From: AC2028 sp002373595
GTDB lineage: Bacteria > Bacillota > Clostridia > Lachnospirales > Lachnospiraceae
Assembly (NCBI GenBank): GCA_946616365.1
Contig: CAMOIX010000011.1
Span: 1 to 64,000 of the forward strand
Reading direction: 5' to 3'
Length of the DNA: 64,000 bases
Below, piece by piece: positions 34,946 through 44,027 of the stretch. Every line of letters starts with the position of its first letter. Position 1 is the stretch's first letter. Position numbers and translations under genes: made by a program. A model generated the notes under the pieces. It ran no database searches and had not been told where the DNA came from. It saw only the letters and a program-made list of their open reading frames with translations.

Positions 34946-37342
34946 ATGAACTACGGACATTTTGACCTTGAAGCAAAGGAATATGTCATCACGAGACCGG
35001 ATACGCCGGCACCGTGGTGCAATTACCTCGGATCGCCTGCGTACGGAGCGATCATCTCCAACAATGCAGCAGGCTACAGCTTTGTTAAGAGCGGAGCTAA
35101 CGGACGTATCATAAGATACCGTTTCAATTCGATGATGGCTCTTCCCGGCAGATATATCTATATCCGTGATCAGGAGAGCGGAGACTACTGGTCGGGCACC
35201 TGGCAGCCGGTTGCCAAGTCGCTTGATTTCTACAAAACCACGACCAGACACGGCACAGGCTATTCCGTAATGACTTCCACTTATGCAGGTATCACATCCG
35301 AGACGACTTATTATGTTCCCAAGGATGAGACCTACGAAGTATGGCGCGCTGTCGTTAAGAACGATACCGACAGAGTCCGCAAGCTCGATGTATTCGGATT
35401 CGTAGAGTTTACCAATGAGGACAATTACGAGCAGGATCAGGTTAACCTTCAGTACACACTCTTTATCAGCCGTACTTCCTTTGAGGGAAATAAAGTCGTT
35501 CAGCATATCAACGAGAATTCCGGACGCGATGCGAGCGGATCCAACCATCAGGAGAGATCATTCGGACTTGCCGGAGCTCCCGTAAAGAGCGCATGCGGAA
35601 GACTTGATTCCTTCATCGGTTCCTACAGAACATACAGCAATCCCATAGCAGTCGAAAAGGGTGACCTCGGAAATGAGATGACCTACAACTCCAATCCCTG
35701 CGGTGCGCTTCAGTCTGAAGTTTCCCTTGTACCCGGAGAGAGCAAGGAATTCATCTTTATCCTCGGTAAGAAGAATGCAGCCGAGATGGATGAGATCATC
35801 GCCCGTTACAATGCTCCCGGCAAGGTAGATGCAGAGGTTGAAGAACTCAAGAAGTATTGGCACGCAAAACTTGAGAGATTTGTTGTAAATACTCCTTCAC
35901 CCGAGTTCAACAATATGGTAAGCGTATGGAACGCATATCAGTGCTTCATCACCTTTACCTGGTCCAGAGCGGCATCCCTTATCTACTGCGGACAGAGAAA
36001 CGGTTACGGATACCGCGATACCGTCCAGGATATCCAGGGTGTCATCCATACCGATCCCGCTATGGCTGTCGAGCTTATCCGCTTCATGATCTCGGCTCAG
36101 GTAGACAACGGTGCGGGACTTCCTCTCGTTAAGTACGATCACAACGCAGGACACGAGAACACTCCCGACGATCCTTCATATGTTAAGGAGACCGGACATC
36201 CCTCATATCGTGCGGATGATGCACTTTGGCTCTTCCCGACCGTATATAAGTACATCGCGGAGACCGGAAACAAGGCATTCCTCGATGAGAAGATCCCTTA
36301 TGCAAACGCTCCCGAAGATACCGTTTACAATCACCTCAAGAGAGCTATCAAGTTCTCTATGGACCATATGGGAGATCACAATATGCCGGCAGGTCTTCAT
36401 GCAGACTGGAATGACTGCCTGAGACTCGGTGCAAAGGGTGAGTCAACCTTCGTTGCATTCCAGCTCTACTATGCGCTCAATATGATGATCGAGCTCGCTC
36501 AGGGAAGAGGAGATTCCTCATATGTTACCGAGCTTGAAGGGATCAAGGCTAAGCTTTCCGATGCTCTTGCAAAGTGCTGGGACGAGGACCGTTTCATCCG
36601 CGGTATCAGAGAGGACGGTGTTATCGTCGGCGCCAAGAAGGATCCCGAGGCCAATATGTGGCTCAATCCTCAGAGCTGGTCCGTCATTTCCGGATTTGCA
36701 AGCAAGGAGCAGGGTGAGAAGGCTTCCAAGAGCGTACACAGCATCCTCAATACGCCTTACGGAGCTAAACTCCTCGAGCCTCCTTATGTAGATCACGAGT
36801 TCCCCGGAGCTCTTATGCATATCTTCAATCCCGACACCAAGGAGAACGGAGGAATCTTCTCCCAGTCACAGGGTTGGCTGATCCTTGCAGAGTCTCTCAT
36901 GGGACACGGAGACAGAGCATTCGAATACTTCACCGAGAGCTCGCCCGCATCTCTTAATGACAAGGCTGAGATCCGCGTGATCGAGCCCTATGTACATGGA
37001 CAGTTCACCGAGTCCAAGAGATCGCCCTTCGAAGGCCGCAGCCATGTACATTGGCTCACCGGTACCGCTTCCACGGTTATGGTCGGCTGCGTAGAGGGTA
37101 TCTGCGGTATGAGACCTACTCCCGATGGACTTAATATCAATCCTTCCATCCCCGGTGCCTGGGACGGATTTACCATTGAGAAGGATTTCCGCGGAACTCA
37201 TCTTTCCATTAAGATAGAGAACCCGAGTCATGTTCAGGCAGGAGTAAAGAGCCTCACTCTTAACGGAGAGACCCTTGAGGGATGCTTCATCCCCGCTGAT
37301 AAGCTCGCAGCCCAGAACAGTGTGGTGGTAACGCTCGGATAA
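34946..37342 (+). CDS. Cellobiose phosphorylase (GH94)
   Basis: Cytoplasmic phosphorylase that splits cellobiose with inorganic phosphate into glucose-1-phosphate and glucose, saving ATP in cellulose and beta-glucan use. The 798-residue protein has the family's length and start (MNYGHFDLEAKEYVITRPDTPAPWCNYLG), the beta-sandwich segment GRYIYIRDQESGDYW, and an alpha/alpha barrel with the general acid Asp490 in LHADWNDCL. N-terminal detail resembles cellobiose rather than cellodextrin phosphorylases, but related specificities such as diacetylchitobiose or laminaribiose cannot be excluded. AGGAGG seven bases before the ATG sets the start; a GTG at 34928 is ignored. No signal peptide. Followed by a terminator. 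Confidence 0.92.
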   Translation: MNYGHFDLEAKEYVITRPDTPAPWCNYLGSPAYGAIISNNAAGYSFVKSGANGRIIRYRFNSMMALPGRYIYIRDQESGDYWSGTWQPVAKSLDFYKTTTRHGTGYSVMTSTYAGITSETTYYVPKDETYEVWRAVVKNDTDRVRKLDVFGFVEFTNEDNYEQDQVNLQYTLFISRTSFEGNKVVQHINENSGRDASGSNHQERSFGLAGAPVKSACGRLDSFIGSYRTYSNPIAVEKGDLGNEMTYNSNPCGALQSEVSLVPGESKEFIFILGKKNAAEMDEIIARYNAPGKVDAEVEELKKYWHAKLERFVVNTPSPEFNNMVSVWNAYQCFITFTWSRAASLIYCGQRNGYGYRDTVQDIQGVIHTDPAMAVELIRFMISAQVDNGAGLPLVKYDHNAGHENTPDDPSYVKETGHPSYRADDALWLFPTVYKYIAETGNKAFLDEKIPYANAPEDTVYNHLKRAIKFSMDHMGDHNMPAGLHADWNDCLRLGAKGESTFVAFQLYYALNMMIELAQGRGDSSYVTELEGIKAKLSDALAKCWDEDRFIRGIREDGVIVGAKKDPEANMWLNPQSWSVISGFASKEQGEKASKSVHSILNTPYGAKLLEPPYVDHEFPGALMHIFNPDTKENGGIFSQSQGWLILAESLMGHGDRAFEYFTESSPASLNDKAEIRVIEPYVHGQFTESKRSPFEGRSHVHWLTGTASTVMVGCVEGICGMRPTPDGLNINPSIPGAWDGFTIEKDFRGTHLSIKIENPSHVQAGVKSLTLNGETLEGCFIPADKLAAQNSVVVTLG

Positions 37343-37368
37343 AAGATACTATTATATGTAATAAGAAA

Positions 37369-37398
37369 GGATCGGCAGCAATGCCGGTTCTTTTTTTT
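37369..37398 (+). terminator. Rho-independent terminator after cellobiose phosphorylase gene
   Basis: GGATCGGCA, loop GCAA, TGCCGGTTC: nine pairs including two G-T wobbles, followed by eight T. Confidence 0.88.
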
Positions 37399-37407
37399 AC
37401 AGGAATA

Positions 37408-37419
37408 GAACAAACGTTC
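37408..37419 (+). promoter_or_regulatory. LexA/SOS-like box
   Basis: GAACAAACGTTC matches the Gram-positive SOS core GAAC-N4-GTTC with perfect dyad ends. It lies ten bases after the terminator T run and 185 bases before the surface-protein start. No convincing promoter was found next to it, so the target is uncertain. Confidence 0.4.
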
Positions 37420-37603
37420 TTGAAAAAAGGGTAAGGTTTTGGTCATTGGGGGTCGATATATTAATCGTGAGGTTCATATGGGAAATACAGGACTTCGTTA
37501 AAAAAATAACTATAAAAATAATGAACCTTTTTGAAAAACACTTCAGTCTTTATAAGTGAAAGAGGTTAAGAAGACCCCATCTAAACAACGAGAGGTAAAC
37601 AAT

Positions 37604-39757
37604 ATGAGAAAAATGACCGGAAAGAAGATCACAAAGATCATCGCACTCGCACTCAGCGCATTCATGGCACTCAGTGCTCCTATGACCGCTTATGCGGTAG
37701 AGCCCGATGCTGCGATCCCCGCTGTAGTACGCGAGACCAGTGAAGATACCATGGCTCCTTCAGAGGCAGCTGCGATCATCGATGTAGCAGAAGACATGAT
37801 CGGTGCCGAGGCAGATGAGAAGGCCGGCACGGACGCTACCGGATGCATCGGATCCATCGAGGATGCAAAGGATGCTTTCGCAGGCGATAAGATGGCAGCA
37901 GGAGTTGTTGCAGATCTCCAGGAGGGAGAGGATCTCCTTGAGAAGGCAGAGGGCGAGCTTGATTCCGCACTTACCGCTCTCAAAGATTCCGATGTTCAGA
38001 CTCTTGACGGAGTTATCAAGAACCTTGACGAAGCAGACAAGCAGATCGGTATCTTCTACGTTGACGGTAGCGAGAGTTACGATAATGCCGGAAAGGCAAT
38101 AGACAATGCAAAGGTTGCAAATACCTCCGATGACGAGGCAGCAGCAAGAGCAGCAAAGACGAATGCAGAGTCCGAGCTCAAGGTAGCAGAGACAGACCTT
38201 ATCAGCGCAGACGCAGCTTGCGATCTTGCAGACAAGGCAGTTAAGGCAGCTGACAAGGCTCTTACCGAGAAGCAGGATGAGCTTGAGAGAGCAATCATCA
38301 AAGTCGGACAGATCAATAAGGATATCGAGAATGGTGTTCTTGATGCAAAAGAAGCAGAAGCAGCTGTAAGATCCGCTCAGGCAAAGGCTGACGAGCTCGA
38401 TGAGAGAGTTACCGCACTCAGCGATAACAAGGCAGCTCTTGAAGATCTCAGCAGAAGATATTACAACTTCATGGTTCACTTCTACAGAGACGGTGCCATC
38501 AATTCTGCAGTATATGAGACCGAGCTCGATGAGAACGGACGTCACAAGCTTGATATTGAAGCAAGTGCAGCAAAGGCAGCTGAAAATGGCAAGGATGAAG
38601 ATCCCAGCGCTAAGCTTGGCTCGAACAGTAACACCCTTGTTGCAGGAAGAGACCTCCTTGGTGAGATCGTAAACCTCAAGCTCCTTTCCGAGGGCGCTAC
38701 CAATATCCGGATCGGATATGCGAGCGACGAGACCAAGACCGTGAAGCAGGCTGCAACGGATACCACTCTTGGAGAGTCAGTTGACAAGAAGCATAACGAG
38801 AGAGTAACCATAGACGGAACCGAGGATATGTACTTCAACTATCAGAGCAAGGATTCCGGAAGATGCCACTACATCATGGTAAGCTACGTAAAGCCCGGCG
38901 AGACCGAGCCCACCGTTGAGAGATACAATTACATCTTCAAGGCTTCCAAGTACGGCGATGAGACCGATCTTCAGAACGGACCCATCTATGTAGCTAAGAT
39001 CGAGAAGAACGAGAACGGCCAGTGGACCGCTACCAGAGATGCAGACTCCTGCAACTTTGATGACTACTCCAAGCTCCAGCAGGCACTCGTCGCAGTAGGC
39101 GAGCTCCAGACCACCTTAGACGACTACAAGGCAGCTCAGGACAAGGTTGCTGCAGCTCTTAAGGATGTAGAGGACCTTAACAAGAAGCTCGAAGAACTTA
39201 AGAAGGTTGACGGAGACATCGCAACCCTCACCAAGAGACTTGAGGATGCTAAGAAGGATCTTGCTCAGGCTACCCAGGATAAGGCAGTACTTGAGGCAAA
39301 GGTTGAAGAGGCCAGAAAGGCTGTAGCAGCAATCGATCTTTCCAGATTCGCTACCACCACTTCTTCCGATGATGATGACGATACTACTACTACCGATACC
39401 ACTCCTGTAGCAGGACAGCCTGCAGCAGGTCAGCCCGCAGCTCCCGCACAGGGACAGGGACAGGCTCAGCAGCCCGCAGTTCAGCAGCCCGTAGATGATA
39501 ACCAGACTGTTATCGAGGACAATGACACTGCAAAGGCAGCTACTCCCGAAGTAAAGGATGACAATAGCGGCAACGACGAGCAGACCTTCATCGAGGATGA
39601 AGACTCCGCAAAGGCAGCAACCATCCCCGCAGAAGAGAGCGTACAGAAGAGCATCTCACTCTGGTGGATCCTGCTCCTCATCCTCCTTATCCTCATCATC
39701 TCCTACATCATCTACAGGTATAATGAGAACAAGAAGGAAGCTAAGGTTACCAGGTAA
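37604..39757 (+). CDS. Large secreted coiled-coil surface protein with C-terminal membrane anchor
   Basis: A 717-residue protein with a signal peptide (MRKMTGKKITKIIALALSAF..., cleavage likely after AYA at about residue 33). Long Ala/Glu/Lys/Asp coiled-coil blocks lie at about 60-275 and 495-585, around a globular middle part (about 280-490, YYNFMVHFYRDG to KYGDETDLQNGPIYVAKIE). A low-complexity Asp/Thr then Pro/Ala/Gln linker (585-690, GQPAAGQPAAPAQGQGQAQQ) precedes a C-terminal hydrophobic helix (WWILLLILLILIISYIIY) and a basic stop-transfer tail. There is no LPxTG, so it stays in the membrane with the body outside. No family recognised. The ATG at 37604 with AGAGG eight bases upstream is chosen over an in-frame GTG at 37556. 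Confidence 0.85.
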   Translation: MRKMTGKKITKIIALALSAFMALSAPMTAYAVEPDAAIPAVVRETSEDTMAPSEAAAIIDVAEDMIGAEADEKAGTDATGCIGSIEDAKDAFAGDKMAAGVVADLQEGEDLLEKAEGELDSALTALKDSDVQTLDGVIKNLDEADKQIGIFYVDGSESYDNAGKAIDNAKVANTSDDEAAARAAKTNAESELKVAETDLISADAACDLADKAVKAADKALTEKQDELERAIIKVGQINKDIENGVLDAKEAEAAVRSAQAKADELDERVTALSDNKAALEDLSRRYYNFMVHFYRDGAINSAVYETELDENGRHKLDIEASAAKAAENGKDEDPSAKLGSNSNTLVAGRDLLGEIVNLKLLSEGATNIRIGYASDETKTVKQAATDTTLGESVDKKHNERVTIDGTEDMYFNYQSKDSGRCHYIMVSYVKPGETEPTVERYNYIFKASKYGDETDLQNGPIYVAKIEKNENGQWTATRDADSCNFDDYSKLQQALVAVGELQTTLDDYKAAQDKVAAALKDVEDLNKKLEELKKVDGDIATLTKRLEDAKKDLAQATQDKAVLEAKVEEARKAVAAIDLSRFATTTSSDDDDDTTTTDTTPVAGQPAAGQPAAPAQGQGQAQQPAVQQPVDDNQTVIEDNDTAKAATPEVKDDNSGNDEQTFIEDEDSAKAATIPAEESVQKSISLWWILLLILLILIISYIIYRYNENKKEAKVTR

Positions 39758-39787
39758 TAACTGATAGCGAACCAATAAGAAACGATG

Positions 39788-39820
39788 ACGCCCCTGCTTA
39801 GATCAAGCGGGGGCGTTTTA
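39788..39820 (+). terminator. Rho-independent terminator after the surface protein gene
   Basis: ACGCCCCTGCTT, loop AGATC, AAGCGGGGGCGT: twelve pairs with one wobble, followed by TTTTA. Confidence 0.9.
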
Positions 39821-39847
39821 TTATCCGGGAATGATTAAAAAGTTTTG

Positions 39848-39910
39848 CTAGCACTCTTTTTGGATGAGTGCTAATTTTTCCTTGACTTATTGCTTCGGCA
39901 GTCTTAAACT
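39848..39910 (+). promoter_or_regulatory. CIRCE operator and promoter of htpG
   Basis: CTAGCACTC, nine bases, GAGTGCTAA (39848-39874) matches the HrcA operator CIRCE (TTAGCACTC-N9-GAGTGCTAA) with one changed base. Directly downstream are TTGACT (39882-39887), a 17-base spacer and TAAACT (39905-39910). HrcA bound here would block the -35 region until heat stress. The leader to htpG is about 100 nt. Confidence 0.92.
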
Positions 39911-40017
39911 ATTCTTTGTACGAATAAAGCGGGTGATCATCTATCCGCATAAATAATAGAGGATCCGCTTGGGGCAGCCGATCGGCACCCTGATGAAAGC
40001 GGAACAAGGAGGACATT

Positions 40018-42114
40018 ATGGCAGACGATATCAAGAGAAGCGGGAGCCTGTCGATCGACAGCGACAACATATTCCCGATAATCAAAAAGTGGCTTTACTC
40101 GGATCATGACATCTTTTACCGCGAGCTCGTCTCGAACGGATGCGATGCTGTGACCAAACTCGGCAAATTGGACATGATGGGAGAGTATCAGCTCCCTGAA
40201 GGGTACAAAGGAAGGATAGATGTTGTTGTTGACCCTACGTCAAAAACGATTTCCATCACAGATAACGGTCTCGGAATGACTGCTGACGAGGTTGAGGAAT
40301 ACATCAACAGGATCGCGTTTTCGGGTGCCACCGATTTCATCGAAAAGTATAAGGACAAGAGCAACGCAGACCAGATAATTGGCCACTTTGGACTCGGTTT
40401 CTACTCTGCCTTCATGATAGCCGATGAGGTGCATATTGACTCTTTGTCATACAAAAAAGATGCCGAACCGGTACACTGGGAGTGCAACGGCGGAACCGAA
40501 TTTACCATGGAGAAGGGGGAGAAGGCTGAGGTCGGAACGACGATCACCCTTTTTGTGAACGAGGACTGTCTTGAGTTCTGCAACGAGTACAGGGCAAAGG
40601 AAGTTTTGGACAAATATTGCTCATTCATGCCCACCGAGATCTACCTTACAAAGAAGGACACCGACGAGACCCAGACTATCGACCTCGCGGATAAGAGAGA
40701 GGACGATGTCATTATAGAGGAGATCCATCCCACAACCGAGACCAAGGAGGACGGTACCACCGAGACTAAGGGCACCGAGCGTCTTAAGATCAGGAAGCGT
40801 CCGGAACTCATCAACGAGACTCATCCTCTTTGGACGAAATCTCCTTCAGAGTGCTCCAGGGACGATTATATCTCTTTCTATCGCAAGGTATTCAGGGATT
40901 ATAAGGAGCCTCTTTTCTGGATACACCTCAACATGGACTATCCTTTCAACCTGAAGGGAATCCTTTACTTCCCCAAGATCAATATGGAGTACGAGTCGAT
41001 CGAGGGCACCATCAAGCTGTATAACAATCAGGTATTCATTGCAGATAATATAAAAGAGGTCATCCCGGAGTTCCTGCTCCTGTTAAAGGGAGTTATCGAC
41101 TGCCCGGATCTGCCTCTCAATGTCTCGAGAAGTGCGCTGCAGAACGATGGATTTGTTACCAAGATCTCCGAATATATCACCAAGAAGGTAGCAGACAAGC
41201 TTTCCGGTATGTGCAAGACCGAGAAGGAAGAGTATGAGAAGTATTGGGATGATATAGCACCCTTCATCAAGTACGGCTGCCTGCGCGATGACAAATTCTG
41301 CGAGAAGATGAATGACTATATCCTCTTCAAGAATATCGACGGCAAGTATCTTACTTTGCCCGAGTGCCTTGAGGTTAAGCCCATAGACAACGATGAGGAA
41401 GCTTCCGCTACGGACGAAAACGGCAACAAAGTAGAGGCAGAGGTTGTATCTGAGGGTGATAAGGCGGACACTGACGAAACTACCAAAGACGGGGAGAAGA
41501 AGGAAAAGACGATCTACTACGTCACCGACGAACAGCAGCAGAGCCAGTATATCGCCATGTTCAAGAAGGCCAAAATGGACGCTGTCGTCCTTACACACAA
41601 TATTGACCAGCCCTTCATCCAGCAGCTCGAATCCAAGAATGAGGGAGTTAAGTTCCTTCGTATAGATGCGGATGTGACCGATGCCATGAAGACCAAGACC
41701 TCCAAGAAAGAACAGGAGGAATTTGAGGAGCAGGCAAAGACCATAGCCGGCATTATGAAGAAGGCCATCAAGAAAGAGAAGATTGAGATCAAGGTTGAGA
41801 AGCTCAAGAATAAGAAAGTGGCTTCGATGCTGACTCTCTCCGAGGAGACCCGCAGAATGCAGGATATGATGAAGATGTACGCATCACAGGGGCTTGGATT
41901 GGGAGACTTCGGAAGCGAGGGAGAGACGCTGGTTCTCAACGCGTCACATCCTCTTGTTCAGTACATTGTCGATAATAAGGACGGCAAGAATACCGAGATG
42001 ATATGCGAGCAGCTCTATGATCTGGCAAAGGTTCAGCAGTCACCCCTTTCACCGGATGATATGGCAAAGTTCATAGCAAGGAGCAATGACATCCTTATGC
42101 TTCTTACAAAATAA
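40018..42114 (+). CDS. htpG: Hsp90 chaperone HtpG
   Basis: ATP-dependent cytoplasmic chaperone for late folding of client proteins. The 698-residue protein has the GHKL ATPase at the N-terminus: SDHDIFYRELVSNGCDA (ATP-site Glu/Asn), ITDNGLGM and GHFGLGFYSAFMIAD. The middle domain has the catalytic Arg in LPLNVSRSALQND, and an acidic insertion of about 45 residues (EVKPIDNDEEASATDENGNKVE...EKKEKTIYYV) precedes the client region, making it longer than E. coli HtpG. Controlled by HrcA through the CIRCE site upstream, which is not universal for htpG. AAGGAGG lies about seven bases before the ATG. Confidence 0.97.
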   Translation: MADDIKRSGSLSIDSDNIFPIIKKWLYSDHDIFYRELVSNGCDAVTKLGKLDMMGEYQLPEGYKGRIDVVVDPTSKTISITDNGLGMTADEVEEYINRIAFSGATDFIEKYKDKSNADQIIGHFGLGFYSAFMIADEVHIDSLSYKKDAEPVHWECNGGTEFTMEKGEKAEVGTTITLFVNEDCLEFCNEYRAKEVLDKYCSFMPTEIYLTKKDTDETQTIDLADKREDDVIIEEIHPTTETKEDGTTETKGTERLKIRKRPELINETHPLWTKSPSECSRDDYISFYRKVFRDYKEPLFWIHLNMDYPFNLKGILYFPKINMEYESIEGTIKLYNNQVFIADNIKEVIPEFLLLLKGVIDCPDLPLNVSRSALQNDGFVTKISEYITKKVADKLSGMCKTEKEEYEKYWDDIAPFIKYGCLRDDKFCEKMNDYILFKNIDGKYLTLPECLEVKPIDNDEEASATDENGNKVEAEVVSEGDKADTDETTKDGEKKEKTIYYVTDEQQQSQYIAMFKKAKMDAVVLTHNIDQPFIQQLESKNEGVKFLRIDADVTDAMKTKTSKKEQEEFEEQAKTIAGIMKKAIKKEKIEIKVEKLKNKKVASMLTLSEETRRMQDMMKMYASQGLGLGDFGSEGETLVLNASHPLVQYIVDNKDGKNTEMICEQLYDLAKVQQSPLSPDDMAKFIARSNDILMLLTK

Positions 42115-42145
42115 ATAAGAAGATAAAATTATAAATATCCAGTGT

Positions 42146-42201
42146 TATAAAACGCGCGAACAGTCTGTTTTCTTGACTTTGGCGCGTTTTATAGTTATAC
42201 T
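42146..42201 (+). promoter_or_regulatory. Promoter of the seven-gene operon with 12-bp inverted repeat
   Basis: TTGACT (42173-42178), a 17-base spacer and TATACT (42196-42201) form a strong SigA promoter. A perfect 12-bp inverted repeat, TATAAAACGCGC (42146-42157) and GCGCGTTTTATA (42182-42193), flanks the -35 and reaches to the -10. It can act as the htpG terminator hairpin or as an operator with two arms around the -35. Confidence 0.7.
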
Positions 42202-42249
42202 GAAAGTTGCTGTTTTTAACACAAAAATACTCAGGGAGGGTATGTTTAT

Positions 42250-44022
42250 ATGCTATGTCCAAATTGTAATGCCGAATTAAAAGACGGAGCAAAATTCTGT
42301 ACCAAGTGCGGTACGAAGATAGTTATTCCGGAGCCCGCAAATGCCTTTGAGCCGGTTCCGACCGGGGAGGCAGCTCCCCAGCCCATAGCCGGGGCAGCTC
42401 CCGAGCAAGTTACAGCACCTGCAGCGCCGCAGCCCGCACCCGAGGCAGCTCCCGTAGCAGAGCCCGCACCTCAGGCAGCACCTGCACCTCAGGCGCCTCA
42501 GAATATATGCGCAAAATGCGGAAATGTGCTTGCGCCCAATGCTAAATTCTGTGTCAAGTGCGGCACTCCTGTGGCAGCGGCAGCGACCGCAGTACCTCAG
42601 ACGGTACCTCAGGAAGCACCTGCACCCATGCCCGGCCCCGCACCCATGCCCGGCCCTGCGCCCATGCCCGGCCCCGCACCCATGCCCGGCCCCGCACCCA
42701 TGCCCGGCCCCGCACCCATGCCCGGCCCTGCGCCCATGCCCGGCCCTGCGCCCATGCCCGGCCCTGCGCCCATGCCAGGCCAGGCTCCTAAGAAGAAAAA
42801 GAAGGGTGGTGCAGGAGTTGTTGTGCTCATCATCTTTATGCTCCTTATCATCGGCGTCATAGTAGGCGGCGGTCTCTATATCAACAGTGTCAAGGATGAG
42901 GACCAGACCGCAATAGAGTACATCAAGTCCAGATTCTCCAAGGACTCCGATGAGGATAAGGACAAGGAGGAGGATAAGGATAAGGATAAGGACTCCGATA
43001 AGGACGAGGATTCCAATAAGGACAAAGAGAAGGAAGACAAGGATTCCGATGCCGATGAAGGCAGGAAGGAAGAGAAGGATGACAAGTCGGCTGCTTTCGT
43101 GAAGGAGGCTGATGAACTCATCGCAAGTGCTTCCTCTAACATGGATACCGACGTCAATGCGGCACGTGACGACGCAGATGCGGCAGTTGATAAACTGATC
43201 ACCGCACTTAAGAACGGTGCTGACAAGACTGATATTTCCGAGAAGCTTGCAAAGGCATTTTCACTCTGTACTAAGGCGAACATCGAACTGGCAAAAAATA
43301 TAGAGCGAGTTACGCTTGACTCGGCCGGATACACTCAGATCCTCTCCTACAAGGATGATCTCATGAAGCAGGCCGGTGTTATCGCAGACGCAGGCCTTGA
43401 GGCCGATACCGCCGAGTGGGATGAGTATGAGCAGGGACTTTCACAGCGTGCAAGAGATCTTTACATCTCCAAGATCAACGAGATCGCGACCAGACCGGAC
43501 TGGTCCAGAGACGAAGCGTGGAACCTTGCAGATGATGCATACAAGATCAAGGACAGCAACGGTAAGCCCCTCCTTTGGAACGAGGATGATCTTGACGATC
43601 CTCTCAGACTTCGCTATGAGTACAGTCTCGCATGGATCGTTCAGAAGAGATGCCTCAATGGTGTGGCTGACGGTACCATGAGCGAGACGGATGCCATCAC
43701 CACCATCAATTCCGTACTTGCTGAGACCGATTACAATCTCGTACTCCTGAGACTTATCATCATCTACGGTACCAATCAGAAGATGGATATGAAGCCTTAT
43801 GAAAATGCATACAATGCGATAGTTACAAAGGTAAGGGATACGGAAGGATTCTCCATCACCAACGGAACGAACCTTTCCTCAACGACCAGTGCTGATTATA
43901 CTCACTTCCTGTTCTTCAATGATCTTAGTGGAAATGAAGAATACAGAGTTGATACACACAACGGAACCACTGCGGAAGTAAGAGCATGGATCCGTGAGAA
44001 CATTCCCGGATACTTCAGGTAA
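42250..44022 (+). CDS. Double zinc-ribbon membrane protein with PAPMPG repeats
   Basis: A 590-residue protein opening an apparent seven-gene operon. Two zinc ribbons (Cys3, 6, 17, 20 and Cys87, 90, 101, 104) are separated by a Pro/Ala/Glu linker. A run of nine PAPMPG hexapeptides (about 125-178) leads to a Lys cluster and one membrane helix (about 187-208). Outside follow a very acidic Lys/Asp/Glu stretch (about 228-285), a helical region and a C-terminal alpha/beta domain (about 390-590: EWDEYEQGLSQRARDLYISKINEIATRPDW...). The ribbons face the cytoplasm by the positive-inside rule. The layout resembles zinc-ribbon sensors or scaffolds of the Firmicutes envelope. GGAGG lies ten bases before the ATG. 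No known function. Confidence 0.8.
   Translation: MLCPNCNAELKDGAKFCTKCGTKIVIPEPANAFEPVPTGEAAPQPIAGAAPEQVTAPAAPQPAPEAAPVAEPAPQAAPAPQAPQNICAKCGNVLAPNAKFCVKCGTPVAAAATAVPQTVPQEAPAPMPGPAPMPGPAPMPGPAPMPGPAPMPGPAPMPGPAPMPGPAPMPGPAPMPGQAPKKKKKGGAGVVVLIIFMLLIIGVIVGGGLYINSVKDEDQTAIEYIKSRFSKDSDEDKDKEEDKDKDKDSDKDEDSNKDKEKEDKDSDADEGRKEEKDDKSAAFVKEADELIASASSNMDTDVNAARDDADAAVDKLITALKNGADKTDISEKLAKAFSLCTKANIELAKNIERVTLDSAGYTQILSYKDDLMKQAGVIADAGLEADTAEWDEYEQGLSQRARDLYISKINEIATRPDWSRDEAWNLADDAYKIKDSNGKPLLWNEDDLDDPLRLRYEYSLAWIVQKRCLNGVADGTMSETDAITTINSVLAETDYNLVLLRLIIIYGTNQKMDMKPYENAYNAIVTKVRDTEGFSITNGTNLSSTTSADYTHFLFFNDLSGNEEYRVDTHNGTTAEVRAWIRENIPGYFR
42622..42783 (+). repeat. Nine tandem 18-bp repeats in the zinc-ribbon gene
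   Basis: Nine units of GC(A/G)CCCATGCCCGGCCC(C/T), nearly identical, encode Ala-Pro-Met-Pro-Gly-Pro. The last unit is diverged (CCAGGCCAG). Such perfect copies tend to expand and contract by slippage, so the linker length probably varies between strains. Confidence 0.95.
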
Positions 44023-44027
44023 ATCTG

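Noticed and set aside
37478..37501. Seven-codon ORF (MGNTGLR) with a GAGG upstream as a leader peptide
   Set aside because: No regulatory codons, no attenuator after it, and very short ORFs with a chance GAGG are expected.
42609..42860. Minus-strand frame of MGAGPG repeats
   Set aside because: It is only the reverse reading of the 18-bp tandem repeats of the zinc-ribbon gene.
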